Shown here: positions 8,548 through 17,809 of the stretch, one piece after another
Layout: each line of letters opens with the position of its first letter
Numbering within the stretch: position 1 is the stretch's first letter
From: Jeongeupia naejangsanensis
Lineage (GTDB): Bacteria > Pseudomonadota > Gammaproteobacteria > Burkholderiales > Chitinibacteraceae
Direction: 5' to 3'
Length of the DNA stretch: 64,000 nucleotides
Assembly (NCBI RefSeq): GCF_016865585.1
Contig: NZ_JAESND010000002.1
Location: 124,001 to 188,000 of the forward strand
Translations under genes and position numbers: made by a program
The notes under the pieces: model-generated
Told to the model about the DNA's origin: nothing
Databases searched by the model: none
Seen by the model: only the letters and a program-made list of their open reading frames with translations

Positions 8548-9125
8548 CCACCGTCGTCGTCGTCAGAAAAAACAATCAGGTCGCGATTGCGGCCGACAGC
8601 CAGTCCACGTTTGGCGATACCGCGCTGGGCGCGGGGTTCGATGCGCAGTGGAACAAGATCTTCAAGTCGCACGGCAGCTATTTCTCGATTTCGGGCAGCG
8701 CCGCACACGATCTGGTGATCCAGGCCGCGCTGAAAAAGTCCAAGACGCTGGATTTCTCCAGCCGCGTGGCGATCTTCGAGAGCTTCCGCAAGCTGCACCC
8801 GAAGCTCAAGGAGGAGTTCTTCCTCAAGCCCGACGAGGAAGAGGACGATCCCTACGAATCGAGCCAGCTGACCGCGCTGATCGCCAACAAGCACGGTATC
8901 TTCGGCGTCTACAGCCTGCGCGAAGTCTACGAATACGCCCGCTTCTGGGCGATCGGCAGCGGCCACGACTATGCACTGGGCGCGATGCAGGCGGTGTATG
9001 ACCGCGATGATCTGAGCGCACTCGATATCGCCCGCATCGGGGTCGAAGTCGGTTGCACCTTCGATATCAGCTCCAGCCTGCCGATGACCGAATATCTGCT
9101 CGATCTCGGTCAGGATGACGACTGA
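8544..9125 (+). CDS. Proteasome-like Ntn-hydrolase, BPH type
   Basis: 193 residues. Removal of Met1 would expose the threonine of MTTVVVVRK as an N-terminal nucleophile, as in HslV (MTTIVSVRR). Numbering from that Thr1, Asp17 sits in IAADSQ, the likely catalytic lysine is at 37 (WNKIF) rather than 33, and the conserved GSG is in WAIGSGHDYALGA. There is no hslU nearby. Size and sequence fit BPH, the betaproteobacterial proteasome homologue defined as distinct from HslV and Anbu: self-compartmentalising, without a known dedicated ATPase, physiological substrate unknown. The start overlaps the pncC stop (ATGA), so the two are coupled. Confidence 0.78.
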   Translation: MTTVVVVRKNNQVAIAADSQSTFGDTALGAGFDAQWNKIFKSHGSYFSISGSAAHDLVIQAALKKSKTLDFSSRVAIFESFRKLHPKLKEEFFLKPDEEEDDPYESSQLTALIANKHGIFGVYSLREVYEYARFWAIGSGHDYALGAMQAVYDRDDLSALDIARIGVEVGCTFDISSSLPMTEYLLDLGQDDD

Positions 9126-9139
9126 CACGGGAACGACAT

Positions 9140-9616
9140 ATGTATATCGGTAAGCTGACCCAATGGCCCCAACAGCGCGCGGTGCTGCCTGACGCGGTGA
9201 ATCGTGCGCTCGATGCGCTCGCGCAGCTTGATCTGGCCGGCATGCCGGCGGGGCGCTACGAAATCGACGGCGATCGCCTGTATTTCATGATCCAGGAAAT
9301 GATCACCCAGCCCTTCGAGGCTGGCCGCCCAGAGGCGCATCGCCGCTATGCCGACATCCAGCTGTTGCTGAGCGGCGAGGAAGGCTACGGCATTGCCCCG
9401 CCTGATCCGGCGCTACCGGTGCTGGATGATTTTTTCGAAGGCCGCGACATCGGCTTTTATGCAACGCCAGTGAACGAACAACGCATCAATCTGCTGCCCG
9501 GCGACTTTGTCGTTTTTTATCCGGGCGAGCTGCACCGGCCCGGCCGCTGCGTGGCCGAGTCGATGCCGATCCGCAAGGTGGTGGTGAAGATCGACCGCAC
9601 CCTGCTCGGCCTGTAG
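9140..9616 (+). CDS. YhcH/YjgK/YiaL (DUF386) family protein
   Basis: 158 residues with the family hallmarks: an early MYIGKL, AHRRYADIQLLLSGEE in the middle and the cupin-like FYPGELHRPG followed by KVVVKI near the C-terminus (the His is a presumed metal ligand). Members are cupin-fold proteins such as EbgC and NanQ; some are sugar anomerases acting on sialic acid or related sugars. No sugar catabolic genes adjoin, so the substrate is unknown. It begins 14 bp after the BPH gene and is probably in that operon. Confidence 0.82.
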   Translation: MYIGKLTQWPQQRAVLPDAVNRALDALAQLDLAGMPAGRYEIDGDRLYFMIQEMITQPFEAGRPEAHRRYADIQLLLSGEEGYGIAPPDPALPVLDDFFEGRDIGFYATPVNEQRINLLPGDFVVFYPGELHRPGRCVAESMPIRKVVVKIDRTLLGL

Positions 9617-9699
9617 TGCGGCCAGCATCGTTGTGCCGGATGTTGCCGGCCCTTCATTGACTTACATCGAGAGTACCCGGCCGAGGCCGGCAGAGAACC

Positions 9700-10572
9700 A
9701 TGACCCAAGACACGCTTGAACGTTTCCTTTTCGACGATGCGCCGGTGCGCGGCGAGATCGTCAAGCTCGATGCCAGCTACCGCGAAGTGCTGGCCCGTCA
9801 CGATTACCCGCCGGTACTGGCGCGCTTCATCGGCGAACTGATGGCTGCCGGTACCTTGTTGTCCGCCACCCTGAAGTTCGAAGGCACGCTGGTGATGCAG
9901 CTGCACGGCACCGGTGCGGTCCGACTGCTGGTGGTCGAAGTGACCAGTGACAACACCATCCGTGCGATGGCGCGCTGGGAAGGCGACCTCCCCGACGTGT
10001 CGCTGGCCGAGCTGCTGGGCAACGATCGCCGCTTCATGCTGACGCTCGATCCGGACGAGGGCGAGGCCTATCAGGGCATCGTCGGCCTCGAGCCGGAACA
10101 GAGCGTGGCCGAGATCATCGAGCACTACATGAAGCACTCCGAGCAGCTCGAAACCCGGCTGTGGCTGGCGTGTGGCGACGGCCTGTCGGCCGGTCTGATG
10201 GTGCAGAAGATGCCGGCCGGACACGGCGATCCGGACGCGTGGGAACGCATCCAGATGCTGGCGCAGACGATTACCGACGAGGAAATGCTCGGTCTGCCGG
10301 TGCGCGACGTGCTGTACCGGCTGTTCAACGAAGAACAGGTCCGCGTATTCGATCCGGCCACCCCGCGTTTTGCCTGCACCTGTTCGCGTGAACGTGTCGG
10401 CGGCATGCTCGAAATGGTCGGTCGCGAGGAAGTCGATCACGTGCTGGCCGAAAAAGGCTCGGTCGATGTGACTTGCGAGTTCTGCGGCAAGGGTTACCAC
10501 TTCGATCTGGTCGATGTCGAACAGCTGTTCGCCGGGCATGGCACTCAGCAGGGTAGCGCGCAGCGGCACTGA
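9700..10572 (+). CDS. hslO: Redox-regulated holdase chaperone Hsp33
   Basis: 290 residues. Hsp33 is a cytosolic chaperone switched on by oxidation and heat. Its zinc-binding redox switch is intact: CTC at residues 226-228 and CEFC at 259-262, giving the standard CxC-(about 30)-CxxC arrangement. The N-terminal holdase domain starts with RFLFDDAPVRGEIV, typical of the family. An 83-bp gap separates it from the YhcH gene and a strong terminator follows, so it may have its own promoter. Confidence 0.96.
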   Translation: MTQDTLERFLFDDAPVRGEIVKLDASYREVLARHDYPPVLARFIGELMAAGTLLSATLKFEGTLVMQLHGTGAVRLLVVEVTSDNTIRAMARWEGDLPDVSLAELLGNDRRFMLTLDPDEGEAYQGIVGLEPEQSVAEIIEHYMKHSEQLETRLWLACGDGLSAGLMVQKMPAGHGDPDAWERIQMLAQTITDEEMLGLPVRDVLYRLFNEEQVRVFDPATPRFACTCSRERVGGMLEMVGREEVDHVLAEKGSVDVTCEFCGKGYHFDLVDVEQLFAGHGTQQGSAQRH

Positions 10573-10581
10573 TGGTTTCTG

Positions 10582-10610
10582 AAAAAAAACCCCGCAATGC
10601 GGGGTTTTTT
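10582..10610. terminator. Bidirectional terminator between hslO and the converging gene
   Basis: Stem accccgc/gcggggt with loop aat, flanked by A8 on the left and T6 on the right, so it can end transcription from both sides. Confidence 0.9.
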
Positions 10611-10618
10611 GTTGTGCG

Positions 10619-10993
10619 CTAGATGGCCAGCCAGACCAGCACGCCGGTGGCGACGCCGAACCAGAAAAGCGTGCGCATCAGTCGCGCAGTATCGCCAAGT
10701 GGTGTTGGCGGATTCCAGTCGGCAAAGGCATGGAGTACGCCGTAGCAGAACCACGCCAGCGCTGCGATCAGATCGGCGATCAGCGGGCCACGGCAAAAGC
10801 CCAGAACGGCAAACATCAGCGCCGAGACTGTCACGGTGGTGGTCAGGGGCGTGATGCTGTCAACCAGCCAGACGAGCAGGAAGGCAAAAAACAGACCGTA
10901 CACGGTGCCGAAAAAGCAGCCGATGAGCGCATAAACGCCCCGGTCTTCAAGACTGAGCGGGGCTTCCTGCGGATCGGACCGGCGAGATGTCAT
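10619..10993 (-). CDS. Hypothetical inner-membrane protein
   Basis: 124 residues, mostly hydrophobic after a charged 20-residue leader. About four membrane segments can be drawn (near residues 19-38, 47-63, 66-80 and 107-124). No family recognised. The ATG overlaps the stop of the DUF1653 gene (ATGA), and this decided the start over a longer frame reaching into that gene. It is the last gene before the terminator shared with hslO. Confidence 0.6.
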   Translation of the reverse strand: MTSRRSDPQEAPLSLEDRGVYALIGCFFGTVYGLFFAFLLVWLVDSITPLTTTVTVSALMFAVLGFCRGPLIADLIAALAWFCYGVLHAFADWNPPTPLGDTARLMRTLFWFGVATGVLVWLAI

Positions 10994-11220
10994 TCGACCG
11001 GGCCGACCCAGGCAAAGCGCGGTACCGATTCGCCGTTGACCACGACTTGTTCGAAAAACATCGCGTACGGCCGTACCCACAGGCCGAAGTCACCGTACTG
11101 GGCACGGTACAGCACCATCCACTCGGTGGTTTCCGAATGCCGGACGACGTCGATCACTTCGTAGTTCAGGTTCTTGTAGTGGCGGTAGCGGCCGGTTTGC
11201 AGCGGCGGGCGGGGTGTCAT
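10990..11220 (-). CDS. DUF1653 domain protein
   Basis: 76 residues, nearly all one domain: GRYRHYKNLNYEVIDVVRHSETTEWMVLY at the start (positions 9-37) and LWVRPYAMFFEQV towards the end are typical of DUF1653, a small beta-rich domain of unknown function. I placed the start at ATG 11220, preceded by GAGAG, because the domain begins right after it. The stop overlaps the start of the membrane protein downstream. It follows the alaS terminator, so it probably has its own promoter in the 67-bp gap. Confidence 0.8.
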   Translation of the reverse strand: MTPRPPLQTGRYRHYKNLNYEVIDVVRHSETTEWMVLYRAQYGDFGLWVRPYAMFFEQVVVNGESVPRFAWVGPVE

Positions 11221-11235
11221 GTGTTCTCTCGATGT

Positions 11236-11268
11236 AAAAACGGCTGGCACGCGGGGTGACCAGCCGTT
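11236..11268 (-). terminator. Rho-independent terminator after alaS
   Basis: On the reverse strand aacggctgg pairs with ccagccgtt around a 12-base loop and the stem runs into T5. It lies 20 bp past the alaS stop. Confidence 0.75.
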
Positions 11269-11287
11269 GTTTCGCGTCGTGCGATGA

Positions 11288-13921
11288 TCAGAGCTTGGCG
11301 TCAACCCAGGCGCCGACGCTCTTCAGTGCGTCGGGCAGGTTTTCCGGCTGGGTGCCGCCGGCCTGCGCCATGTCCGGCCGGCCGCCACCCTTGCCGCCGA
11401 CTTGCGATGCGACATGGTTGGCGATCTCGCCGGCCTTGACCTTGCCGGTCAGATCCTTGGAGACGCGGGCGATGATGCTGACCTTGCCGTCGTACGCGCT
11501 GGCCAGCACCGCAATGCCGGAGCCGATGCGATCCATCAGCTTGTCGCTCATCTCGCGCAGCGTGCCGCCATCGACGCCGTCGACGTTGGACACGACGACC
11601 TTGACGTCCTTGATCGTCAGCATGCCCAGGCCGACCAGCTGGTCAAGCTGGCCGAACGCCATCTGGCTCTTGAGCTGCTGCGCTTCCTTCTGCGCGGCCT
11701 TCAGTTCGGCCTGCAGCTTCTCGAGCTTGTTGACCAGTTCGCCCGGCTGCGCGCCGGCCACGCCGGTGGCGGCCTTCAGTTCGGATTCAAGCGCCTGCAC
11801 CGTGGCCAGTGCGCCTTCGCCGGTGACGGCTTCGACGCGGCGGATGCCGGCGGCGACGCCCGATTCGGCGACGATCTTGAAGAAGCCGATGTCACCGGTG
11901 CGATGGACGTGGGTACCGCCGCACAGTTCGGTCGAAAATTCGCCCATCTTCAGCACGCGCACTTCGTCGCCGTACTTCTCGCCGAACAGCGCCATGGCGC
12001 CGGCCTTGATCGCGTCGTCGTAGCTCATCAGGCCGACGTCGACCGCATGGTTGGCCATCACGACGTGGTTGACCAGCGCTTCGATCTTGGCGATTTCCTC
12101 GGCGGTCAGCGCCTTCGGGTGGCTGAAGTCGAAGCGGGTGCGCTCGAACGTGACCAGCGAACCCTTCTGTTCGACATGGGGGCCGAGCACATCGCGCAGC
12201 GCGGCGTGCAGCAGGTGGGTGGCGCTGTGGTTGCGCTGGGTCGCGTGGCGCTTGTGCAGGTCGATGGTGGCGGTGACGCTGTCGCCGACCTTGAGGCTGC
12301 CGCGCGCGAGCTTGCCCTGATGGCCGAACACGTCGGCCTTGACCTTCTGGGTGTCGGTCACGTCGAACAGCGCATTCAGGCCGCCAGCGACCGAGATCTC
12401 GCCTACGTCGCCGGCCTGACCGCCCGATTCGGCGTAGAACGGCGTGTTGTCGAGCACGACGACGCCGTCATCGCCGGCGTCGAGCTGCTGGACCTGCTCG
12501 CTGCCCTTGTAGAGTGCGATCACCGTCGCTTCGGTGCTGACTTCGGTGTAGCCGTGGAAGGTCGACGCGTTGCCGTCGTAGGCGAGGCCGGCGGTCATCT
12601 TGAAGCTGCCGGCGGCGCGGCCGCGCTCCTGTTCTTCCTTCAGTTCACGCTCGTAGCCGGCCATGTCGAGTTCGAGATTGCGTTCGCGGCAGATGTCGGC
12701 GGTCAGGTCGATCGGGAAGCCGTAGGTGCTGTGCAGCGTGAACGCGGTCTTGCCGTCGAGCACGGTCTTGCCGCCTTCGAGCGACTTTTCCAGCAGCGCC
12801 ATGCCGATATCGAGCGTGCGGGCGAACTGTTCTTCCTCGGCACGCAGTGCGTCCTCGACCTTCGCCTGGCCTTCGCGCAATTGCGGGTAGGCGTCACCCA
12901 TCACGCGGGCGAGGTCGTCGACCAGCTTGTGGAAGAACACGTTCTTCTGGCCGAGCTTGTAACCGTGGCGCACGGCGCGACGGACGATGCGGCGCAGCAC
13001 GTAGCCGCGGCCTTCGTTGCTCGGCAGCACGCCGTCGGCCACGAGGAAGGCGCAGGCGCGGATGTGGTCTGCAATGACCTTCAGCGACGGTACGTCCTGG
13101 CTGTAGGCAACGCCGGTTTCGCGTGCAGCAGCGCGGACGAGGTCGGCGAGGATGTCGGTCTCGTAGTTGGACTTCACGCCCTGAAGCACCGTCGACAGGC
13201 GCTCGAGGCCCATGCCGGTGTCGACCGAAGGCTTCGGCAGCGGGTGCAGCGTGCCGGTTTCGTCACGGTTGAACTGCATGAAGACGTTGTTCCAGATCTC
13301 CATGTAGCGGTCGCCGTCTTCGTCCGGCGATCCCGGCGGGCCGCCGGCGACCGACGGGCCGTGGTCGTAGAAGATCTCGGTACACGGGCCGCAGGGGCCG
13401 GTGTCGCCCATGGTCCAGAAGTTGTCCGACGCGTACGGCGCGCCCTTGTTGTCGCCGATGCGGACGATCTTCTCGGCCGGTACGCCGACGGTCTTGTTCC
13501 AGATGTCGAAGGCTTCGTCGTCGCTAGCGTAGACGGTGACCATCAGCTTGTCTTTCGGCAGATTCAGCCATTGCGGGCTGGTCAGGAATTCCCAGGCAAA
13601 GGTGATCGCGTCGTGCTTGAAGTAGTCGCCGAAGCTGAAGTTGCCCAGCATTTCGAAAAAGGTATGGTGGCGCGCGGTGTAGCCGACGTTTTCGAGGTCG
13701 TTGTGCTTGCCGCCGGCACGCAGGCATTTCTGGCTGGTCGTGGCGCGGGTATAGGCGCGCTTGTCGAAGCCGAGGAAGCAGTCCTTGAACTGCACCATGC
13801 CCGCCACGGTGAACATGATGGTCGGGTCGTTGTTCGGGACCAGCGGGCTGGAGGCGACGACCTGGTGGTGCTTGCTGGCGAAGAAGTCGAGGAACTTCTG
13901 GCGAATCTCGGCGGTTTTCAT
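11288..13921 (-). CDS. alaS: Alanyl-tRNA synthetase
   Basis: 877 residues, matching E. coli AlaS (876). The class II catalytic domain at the N-terminus includes [20 protein letters not shown] and [17 protein letters not shown]. The editing domain has HSATHLLH near residue 565 and [11 protein letters not shown] near 665, the four zinc-site residues that clear Ser- and Gly-tRNA(Ala). The C-terminal DHHA1 part ends [16 protein letters not shown] chose ATG 13921 ([14 protein letters not shown]), which matches relatives; a start 27 bp upstream is also open. It stands alone with its own terminator. Confidence 0.97.
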   Translation of the reverse strand: MKTAEIRQKFLDFFASKHHQVVASSPLVPNNDPTIMFTVAGMVQFKDCFLGFDKRAYTRATTSQKCLRAGGKHNDLENVGYTARHHTFFEMLGNFSFGDYFKHDAITFAWEFLTSPQWLNLPKDKLMVTVYASDDEAFDIWNKTVGVPAEKIVRIGDNKGAPYASDNFWTMGDTGPCGPCTEIFYDHGPSVAGGPPGSPDEDGDRYMEIWNNVFMQFNRDETGTLHPLPKPSVDTGMGLERLSTVLQGVKSNYETDILADLVRAAARETGVAYSQDVPSLKVIADHIRACAFLVADGVLPSNEGRGYVLRRIVRRAVRHGYKLGQKNVFFHKLVDDLARVMGDAYPQLREGQAKVEDALRAEEEQFARTLDIGMALLEKSLEGGKTVLDGKTAFTLHSTYGFPIDLTADICRERNLELDMAGYERELKEEQERGRAAGSFKMTAGLAYDGNASTFHGYTEVSTEATVIALYKGSEQVQQLDAGDDGVVVLDNTPFYAESGGQAGDVGEISVAGGLNALFDVTDTQKVKADVFGHQGKLARGSLKVGDSVTATIDLHKRHATQRNHSATHLLHAALRDVLGPHVEQKGSLVTFERTRFDFSHPKALTAEEIAKIEALVNHVVMANHAVDVGLMSYDDAIKAGAMALFGEKYGDEVRVLKMGEFSTELCGGTHVHRTGDIGFFKIVAESGVAAGIRRVEAVTGEGALATVQALESELKAATGVAGAQPGELVNKLEKLQAELKAAQKEAQQLKSQMAFGQLDQLVGLGMLTIKDVKVVVSNVDGVDGGTLREMSDKLMDRIGSGIAVLASAYDGKVSIIARVSKDLTGKVKAGEIANHVASQVGGKGGGRPDMAQAGGTQPENLPDALKSVGAWVDAKL

Positions 13922-13973
13922 GGGCGCTGGGCTCGGAAAGGCGTGCAAATTGCAAACCTTGGATTCTAAAGGA

Positions 13974-14003
13974 AAGCCCGCCGGGGAGGATAGCGGCGGG
14001 CTT
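13974..14003 (-). terminator. Probable terminator after the Bcr/CflA exporter
   Basis: A perfect 10-bp inverted repeat (aagcccgccg/cggcgggctt, loop of 10). On the reverse strand it is followed by tttccttt. It lies 145 bp beyond the exporter stop and 53 bp before the alaS start. The rest of the 14004-14147 stretch shows nothing I can support. Confidence 0.5.
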
Positions 14004-14147
14004 GCGGCGCGGCTTGCGTGTCGCCGTTGCGGTTCCGGATGCGGTGTCGTTCAGGGGCAGATCGTGAGGCAGTCGCCCTGAAACGGCAAAGGACGTCGGT
14101 CCGGGATCAGGCGAACCCGACCCCGGCGGAAGCAACGATGCGAGGGG

Positions 14148-15335
14148 CTAACGGCGGGAAAAGCGACGATTGATTGCCCAGCCGATCAGGCCGAACAGTG
14201 CCATCGACCAGGCGAGCGGTCTGGCCGTGCCGTCGTGGATCATCCCCATGGCGAAGGTCGCCAGTGTGGCCAGTCCGTACTGCAGTGTACCGAGCAGCGA
14301 CGATGCGCTGCCGGCGCGTTCCGGATGGTTGGCCAGCGACGCCGCCGCGGCGTTCGGGTTGACGAAGCCGAGGCTCGTCATGAAGCAGAAGATGCCGGCC
14401 AGCAGCAGCGGCATGGTCGCAACGCCGGCGACGCCGGCAACGGCCAGCAGCACCGAAGCGGCAAGCACGGCCACCAGTCCGGCGCGCAGCAAGGTGTAGA
14501 TGCTGTTGCGCTTGAGCAGCGCGGCATTGATCTGCGATGCGGCAATCAGGCCGACCGAGTTGGCGCAGAACACCCAGCCATAAGCGCTCGGGCTGAGGTG
14601 GAACAGCTCGATCAGCACGAAGGGCGAGCCGGCGAGGTAGGCATACAGCCCGGCCTGGGCAAAACCGCCGGCGATGGCATTGGTGCTGAAGTCGCGGTCG
14701 CGCAGGATCTCGACGTAACCGCGGAATACGCTGAACGGATTGAGCGACGTGCCCGGATCGGGCTGCCGCGTTTCCTTGAGCGTGGCGATCACGGCGGTCA
14801 GGCAGGCAAGGCCGAAGGCGACGTTGAGGCCGAAGATCACCCGCCAGCTCGACACCTGCAGGATGTAGCCGCCCAGCAGCGGTGCAAGGATCGGCGAGAC
14901 GCCCATGATCAGCATCAGCATCGAGAACGACCGCGCGGCTTCGCGCGGATCGCAACGGTCACGGACGATGGCGCGCGCAAGCACGATGCCCGAACACGCG
15001 CCGAAGGCCTGGATGAAACGCCAGACCATCAGCGCTTCGATACTTTGCGCCAGCATGCAGCCGATCGAGGCAAGCGAATACAGGACCAGACCGGCGACCA
15101 GCGGTTTCTTGCGGCCGAAGCGGTCGCTGGCCGGGCCGTAGACCAACTGGCCGCAGAGCAGGCCGACGAAAAAGGTCGTCAGCGTCAGCTGCACCGCGCC
15201 GCTGCCGGCGTTGAGGCTGTGCTGGATGGCCGGGAATGCTGGCAGGTACATGTCGATCGACACCGAGCCGATCGCGGTCAGGGTGCCGAGCAGCAGCATC
15301 CAGCCGGGGATGTGGAAACGCGGAGTGGAAGTCAT
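14148..15335 (-). CDS. bcr: Bcr/CflA-family multidrug MFS exporter
   Basis: 395 residues (E. coli Bcr is 396) with 12 predicted helices. Family features include SIDMYLPAFPAI in helix 1, the motif A loop YGPASDRFGRKKPLVAGL, the motif C region APLLGGYILQ and FVNPNAAAASLANH in the C-terminal half. Such pumps export drugs including bicyclomycin and sulfonamides, and sometimes dipeptides or cysteine. The start at ATG 15335 is placed just before the first helix; 42 residues of open frame upstream look non-coding. Monocistronic. Confidence 0.87.
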   Translation of the reverse strand: MTSTPRFHIPGWMLLLGTLTAIGSVSIDMYLPAFPAIQHSLNAGSGAVQLTLTTFFVGLLCGQLVYGPASDRFGRKKPLVAGLVLYSLASIGCMLAQSIEALMVWRFIQAFGACSGIVLARAIVRDRCDPREAARSFSMLMLIMGVSPILAPLLGGYILQVSSWRVIFGLNVAFGLACLTAVIATLKETRQPDPGTSLNPFSVFRGYVEILRDRDFSTNAIAGGFAQAGLYAYLAGSPFVLIELFHLSPSAYGWVFCANSVGLIAASQINAALLKRNSIYTLLRAGLVAVLAASVLLAVAGVAGVATMPLLLAGIFCFMTSLGFVNPNAAAASLANHPERAGSASSLLGTLQYGLATLATFAMGMIHDGTARPLAWSMALFGLIGWAINRRFSRR

Positions 15336-15466
15336 GCCGATATGCTGCCAGCAAACGGGAATTGTTACCTCGAAAATAATCCCGAAAGAAATCAAATGGC
15401 CAAGCCGGGCACGGTGCTGGCCGAGCTGGTGATGACGCCGGACAGGCCGGCTTGGCACCAACGGTT

Positions 15467-15512
15467 ACGCGGGCGGTTGTGGTAAGTGCTCTGGGGAAGC
15501 TACCGCCCGCGT
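15467..15512. repeat. 10-bp inverted repeat between bcr and the NmrA-like gene
   Basis: acgcgggcgg and ccgcccgcgt form a perfect stem with a 26-base spacer in the 194-bp gap 15336-15529. It is 18 bp past the stop of the reverse-strand NmrA-like gene. There is no T-run, so it may be a 3' stabilising hairpin or factor-dependent terminator. Confidence 0.4.
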
Positions 15513-15529
15513 GTTGCTTCGGTTGAAGC

Positions 15530-16168
15530 TCAGTAGCCGACGGTAAAGCGTGCGCGGCTGTGCTTCGGTGTTTCCAGTTCGTCGATCATCGCCACGGCGT
15601 AGTCTTCGACCGAAATCACGCTGTTGCCGTCGGCGTCGACGATCAGCTGGTCACCGCCGAGACGGAAGCGGCCGGTGCGTTCGCCCGGTTGCAACATCGC
15701 CGACGGGCTCAGCAGGGTCCAGTCGAGCGCGGCTTCGGCACGCAGCAGGTTCAGCGCTTCGCGGGCGCCAAGCGCCGATGCTTTCCACTGATCGGGGAAC
15801 TCGGGCGTGTCGACGAGCTGCACGCCCGGCGCGACTTCGAGACTGCCGGCGCCGCCGACGACCAGCAGGCGGGCGACATTGGCGGCCTTGGTCGCGGCGA
15901 CGATGGACTTGAAGCCGTCGACGAAGTAGCCGAGCACGTCGTTCTGGGCATGACCGCTGAAGGCGCTGATCACGGCGTCGTGGCCCTTGAGCTGCGCTGC
16001 CAGCGCGTCGGTGTCCTGAACCTTGACGGCAACGCCGGTCAGATTGGCGTGTGCCTGCAGCTTCTCGGGGTGCTGGACCAGCGCGGTGACGCGGTGGCCG
16101 CGGGCGAGGGCTTCGGCGAGCAGTTTGGAACCGACGTAGCCGGTAGCACCGATGAGGGCGATGTTCAT
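15530..16168 (-). CDS. NAD(P)-binding NmrA/SDR-like protein
   Basis: 212 residues, a one-domain Rossmann protein starting MNIALIGATGYVGSKLLAEAL (GxxGxxG). It lacks the YxxxK catalytic pair of classical SDRs, like the YwnB/YraR group of putative NAD(P)H-binding sensors or quinone reductases. Strong AGGAGC precedes ATG 16168. It is 16 bp downstream of a DsbA-family gene, and both diverge from a LysR gene that probably controls them. A role in redox or quinone stress is plausible but unproven. Confidence 0.75.
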   Translation of the reverse strand: MNIALIGATGYVGSKLLAEALARGHRVTALVQHPEKLQAHANLTGVAVKVQDTDALAAQLKGHDAVISAFSGHAQNDVLGYFVDGFKSIVAATKAANVARLLVVGGAGSLEVAPGVQLVDTPEFPDQWKASALGAREALNLLRAEAALDWTLLSPSAMLQPGERTGRFRLGGDQLIVDADGNSVISVEDYAVAMIDELETPKHSRARFTVGY

Positions 16169-16184
16169 GGAAAGCTCCTTGGGA

Positions 16185-16811
16185 TCAGGCGTGGTTGGCA
16201 ACGAACTCGACCAGCGCGGCCGGGTTCTGGAAAAGCAGGCTATTGGGCACGATGACGACGTCGTCGCCACGGCGCAGCAGTAGGACCGGAACGCCGCGCA
16301 GGTTCAGCTGGCGCATCAGCATCCGGGCTTGGGCAACGTCGTGGTGCAGCGCTTCGGACCAGCCGGCGGCAAAGTCCGCCTGCAGCGCGGTGGCATCGAG
16401 CCCGAAGTCGGCTGCGAGGGTTGCAAGCTGCGGCGCATCGACCAGCACGCCGTCGACGTAGCGCAGCGCCTGCACCCGTTGTAGAACGTCCAGCGCCCGT
16501 TCGGGGTGCTGGCTGGCAATCAGGTGCCATGCCAGCGTGGCCGAGGTCGAGTCGAGCACGATCCGGTCTCCGCCGAGCACCTGCTCGCGGTAGGTCTCGC
16601 TGAAGGCGACGCCGGTGCGTTCGCGAATCTGCAGGTCGCTCTGCCAGAAGTAGGCCTCGGCGGCGGGCACGTCGGCAGCGCCGGCAAACAGGCCGGTCGG
16701 CAGCAGGCGCCAGGGCAGGGGGCTGGCATCGCGCAAGGCGGCGAGTGCGGGATGGGCGCCGTAGCACCAGCCGCAGCTGGGGTCGAACAGCAGGATCAGT
16801 TCGGTGGACAT
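16185..16811 (-). CDS. DsbA-family (FrnE-like) cytosolic thioredoxin-fold protein
   Basis: 208 residues with an N-terminal CGWC pair (Cys13/Cys16 in FDPSCGWCYGAHPAL), a helical insertion, and the cis-Pro loop RGVPVLLLR near residue 170. No signal peptide is present, so unlike DsbA itself it is probably cytosolic, akin to FrnE-type or 2-hydroxychromene-2-carboxylate isomerase-related proteins. It is the first gene of a two-gene unit with the NmrA-like protein, transcribed away from the LysR gene. The redox partner is unknown. Confidence 0.78.
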   Translation of the reverse strand: MSTELILLFDPSCGWCYGAHPALAALRDASPLPWRLLPTGLFAGAADVPAAEAYFWQSDLQIRERTGVAFSETYREQVLGGDRIVLDSTSATLAWHLIASQHPERALDVLQRVQALRYVDGVLVDAPQLATLAADFGLDATALQADFAAGWSEALHHDVAQARMLMRQLNLRGVPVLLLRRGDDVVIVPNSLLFQNPAALVEFVANHA

Positions 16812-16877
16812 GCTGGCATCCGTTCAATCGATGGGGTGATGATGCGCTTCGGAATTGAATGGATAAATCGCCCGGTT

Positions 16878-16894
16878 GATAATTGATTGTTATC
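16878..16894. promoter_or_regulatory. LysR-type operator candidate (GATAA-N7-TTATC)
   Basis: A perfect 5-bp dyad with a 7-base spacer that contains a T-N11-A motif sits between the divergent DsbA-family and LysR genes, directly upstream of the LysR start. This is the usual place for an autoregulatory LysR site. It also resembles half of a Fur box. Confidence 0.5.
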
Positions 16895-16897
16895 GAT

Positions 16898-17809
16898 ATG
16901 GAAACAATGGCGATGGTCCACGACCTGAACCGGCTGGCAGTGTTTGCTGCCGTCGCCGAAACCGGCAGTTTCACCGCTGCCGCCGAGCGCATCGGCAAGC
17001 CGAAGTCGCAGCTCAGTGTGCAGATCAGCCGTCTCGAAGCCGAGCTGGGTGTGCGGCTGTTCACGCGGACGACGCGCAAGGTCAGCCTGACCGAAGCCGG
17101 CAGCGCCCTGTTCGACGATTGCGCGCCGCTGCTGTGCGAGATGGCGGCGGCGCTTGAACGGCTCGACGTCGACCGGCGCGAACCGCGCGGCCTGCTGCGG
17201 CTGACAGTGTCGGCCGAGTACGCGGCGACCGTGCTGGCACCGCTGATCGTCAGCTTCATCGAACGCTATCCGAAGATGGAAATCGACGTGGTCACCGCCA
17301 GCGAGCAGGTCGATCTGGTCGATGCGCGGCTGGATCTGGCGATCCGAATGGGCTGGCTGAAGGATTCGAGCCTGCGGGCGGTGCCGCTCGGGGATTTCGG
17401 CCAGTGGGTTGTCGCGGCGCCGGATTATCTGCGGCGCCACGGCACGCCGCAGACGCCGGCCGAACTGGCGGCGCATCGCTGGGTGGCGCTGACGCTGCTG
17501 CGATCACCGCTGCAATGGACGTTTGCCACGCCGGCCGGCGGGGACGAGGCGGTCAGGGTGAAGGCAGCGCTGAAGGTCAACTCGACCGCCGGGCTGCAGG
17601 GGCTGGTGACTGCCGGGGCCGGGTTGTCGACACTGCCGGATTTCATGGTGGCCGAACAGGTCAGGATCGGCCAGCTGACGCGGGTGCTCGGTGGCTACGC
17701 CTTACCGAGGGCCGGCATCTACGCGGTCTATCCGGATGGCCGGCATGTGCCGGCCAAGGTCAGGGCATTCATCGACCACGTGCGCGACGCGCTGGTGGCC
17801 GTGCCTTAA
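16898..17809 (+). CDS. LysR-family transcriptional regulator
   Basis: 303 residues. The N-terminal winged helix-turn-helix ([21 protein letters not shown], then [19 protein letters not shown]) is typical, followed by a substrate-binding domain. ATG codons at 16898, 16907 and 16913 are all possible starts; relatives usually begin a few residues before DLNRL, favouring 16913. The gene diverges from the DsbA-family/NmrA-like pair, its probable target, with a dyad in between. Its stop overlaps that of recX (3 bp), which converges on it. Confidence 0.85.
   Translation: METMAMVHDLNRLAVFAAVAETGSFTAAAERIGKPKSQLSVQISRLEAELGVRLFTRTTRKVSLTEAGSALFDDCAPLLCEMAAALERLDVDRREPRGLLRLTVSAEYAATVLAPLIVSFIERYPKMEIDVVTASEQVDLVDARLDLAIRMGWLKDSSLRAVPLGDFGQWVVAAPDYLRRHGTPQTPAELAAHRWVALTLLRSPLQWTFATPAGGDEAVRVKAALKVNSTAGLQGLVTAGAGLSTLPDFMVAEQVRIGQLTRVLGGYALPRAGIYAVYPDGRHVPAKVRAFIDHVRDALVAVP

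Noticed and set aside
8544-9125. HslV of the HslUV protease
   Set aside because: No hslU adjacent, a four-residue insertion before the lysine and a longer chain than HslV; BPH fits better.
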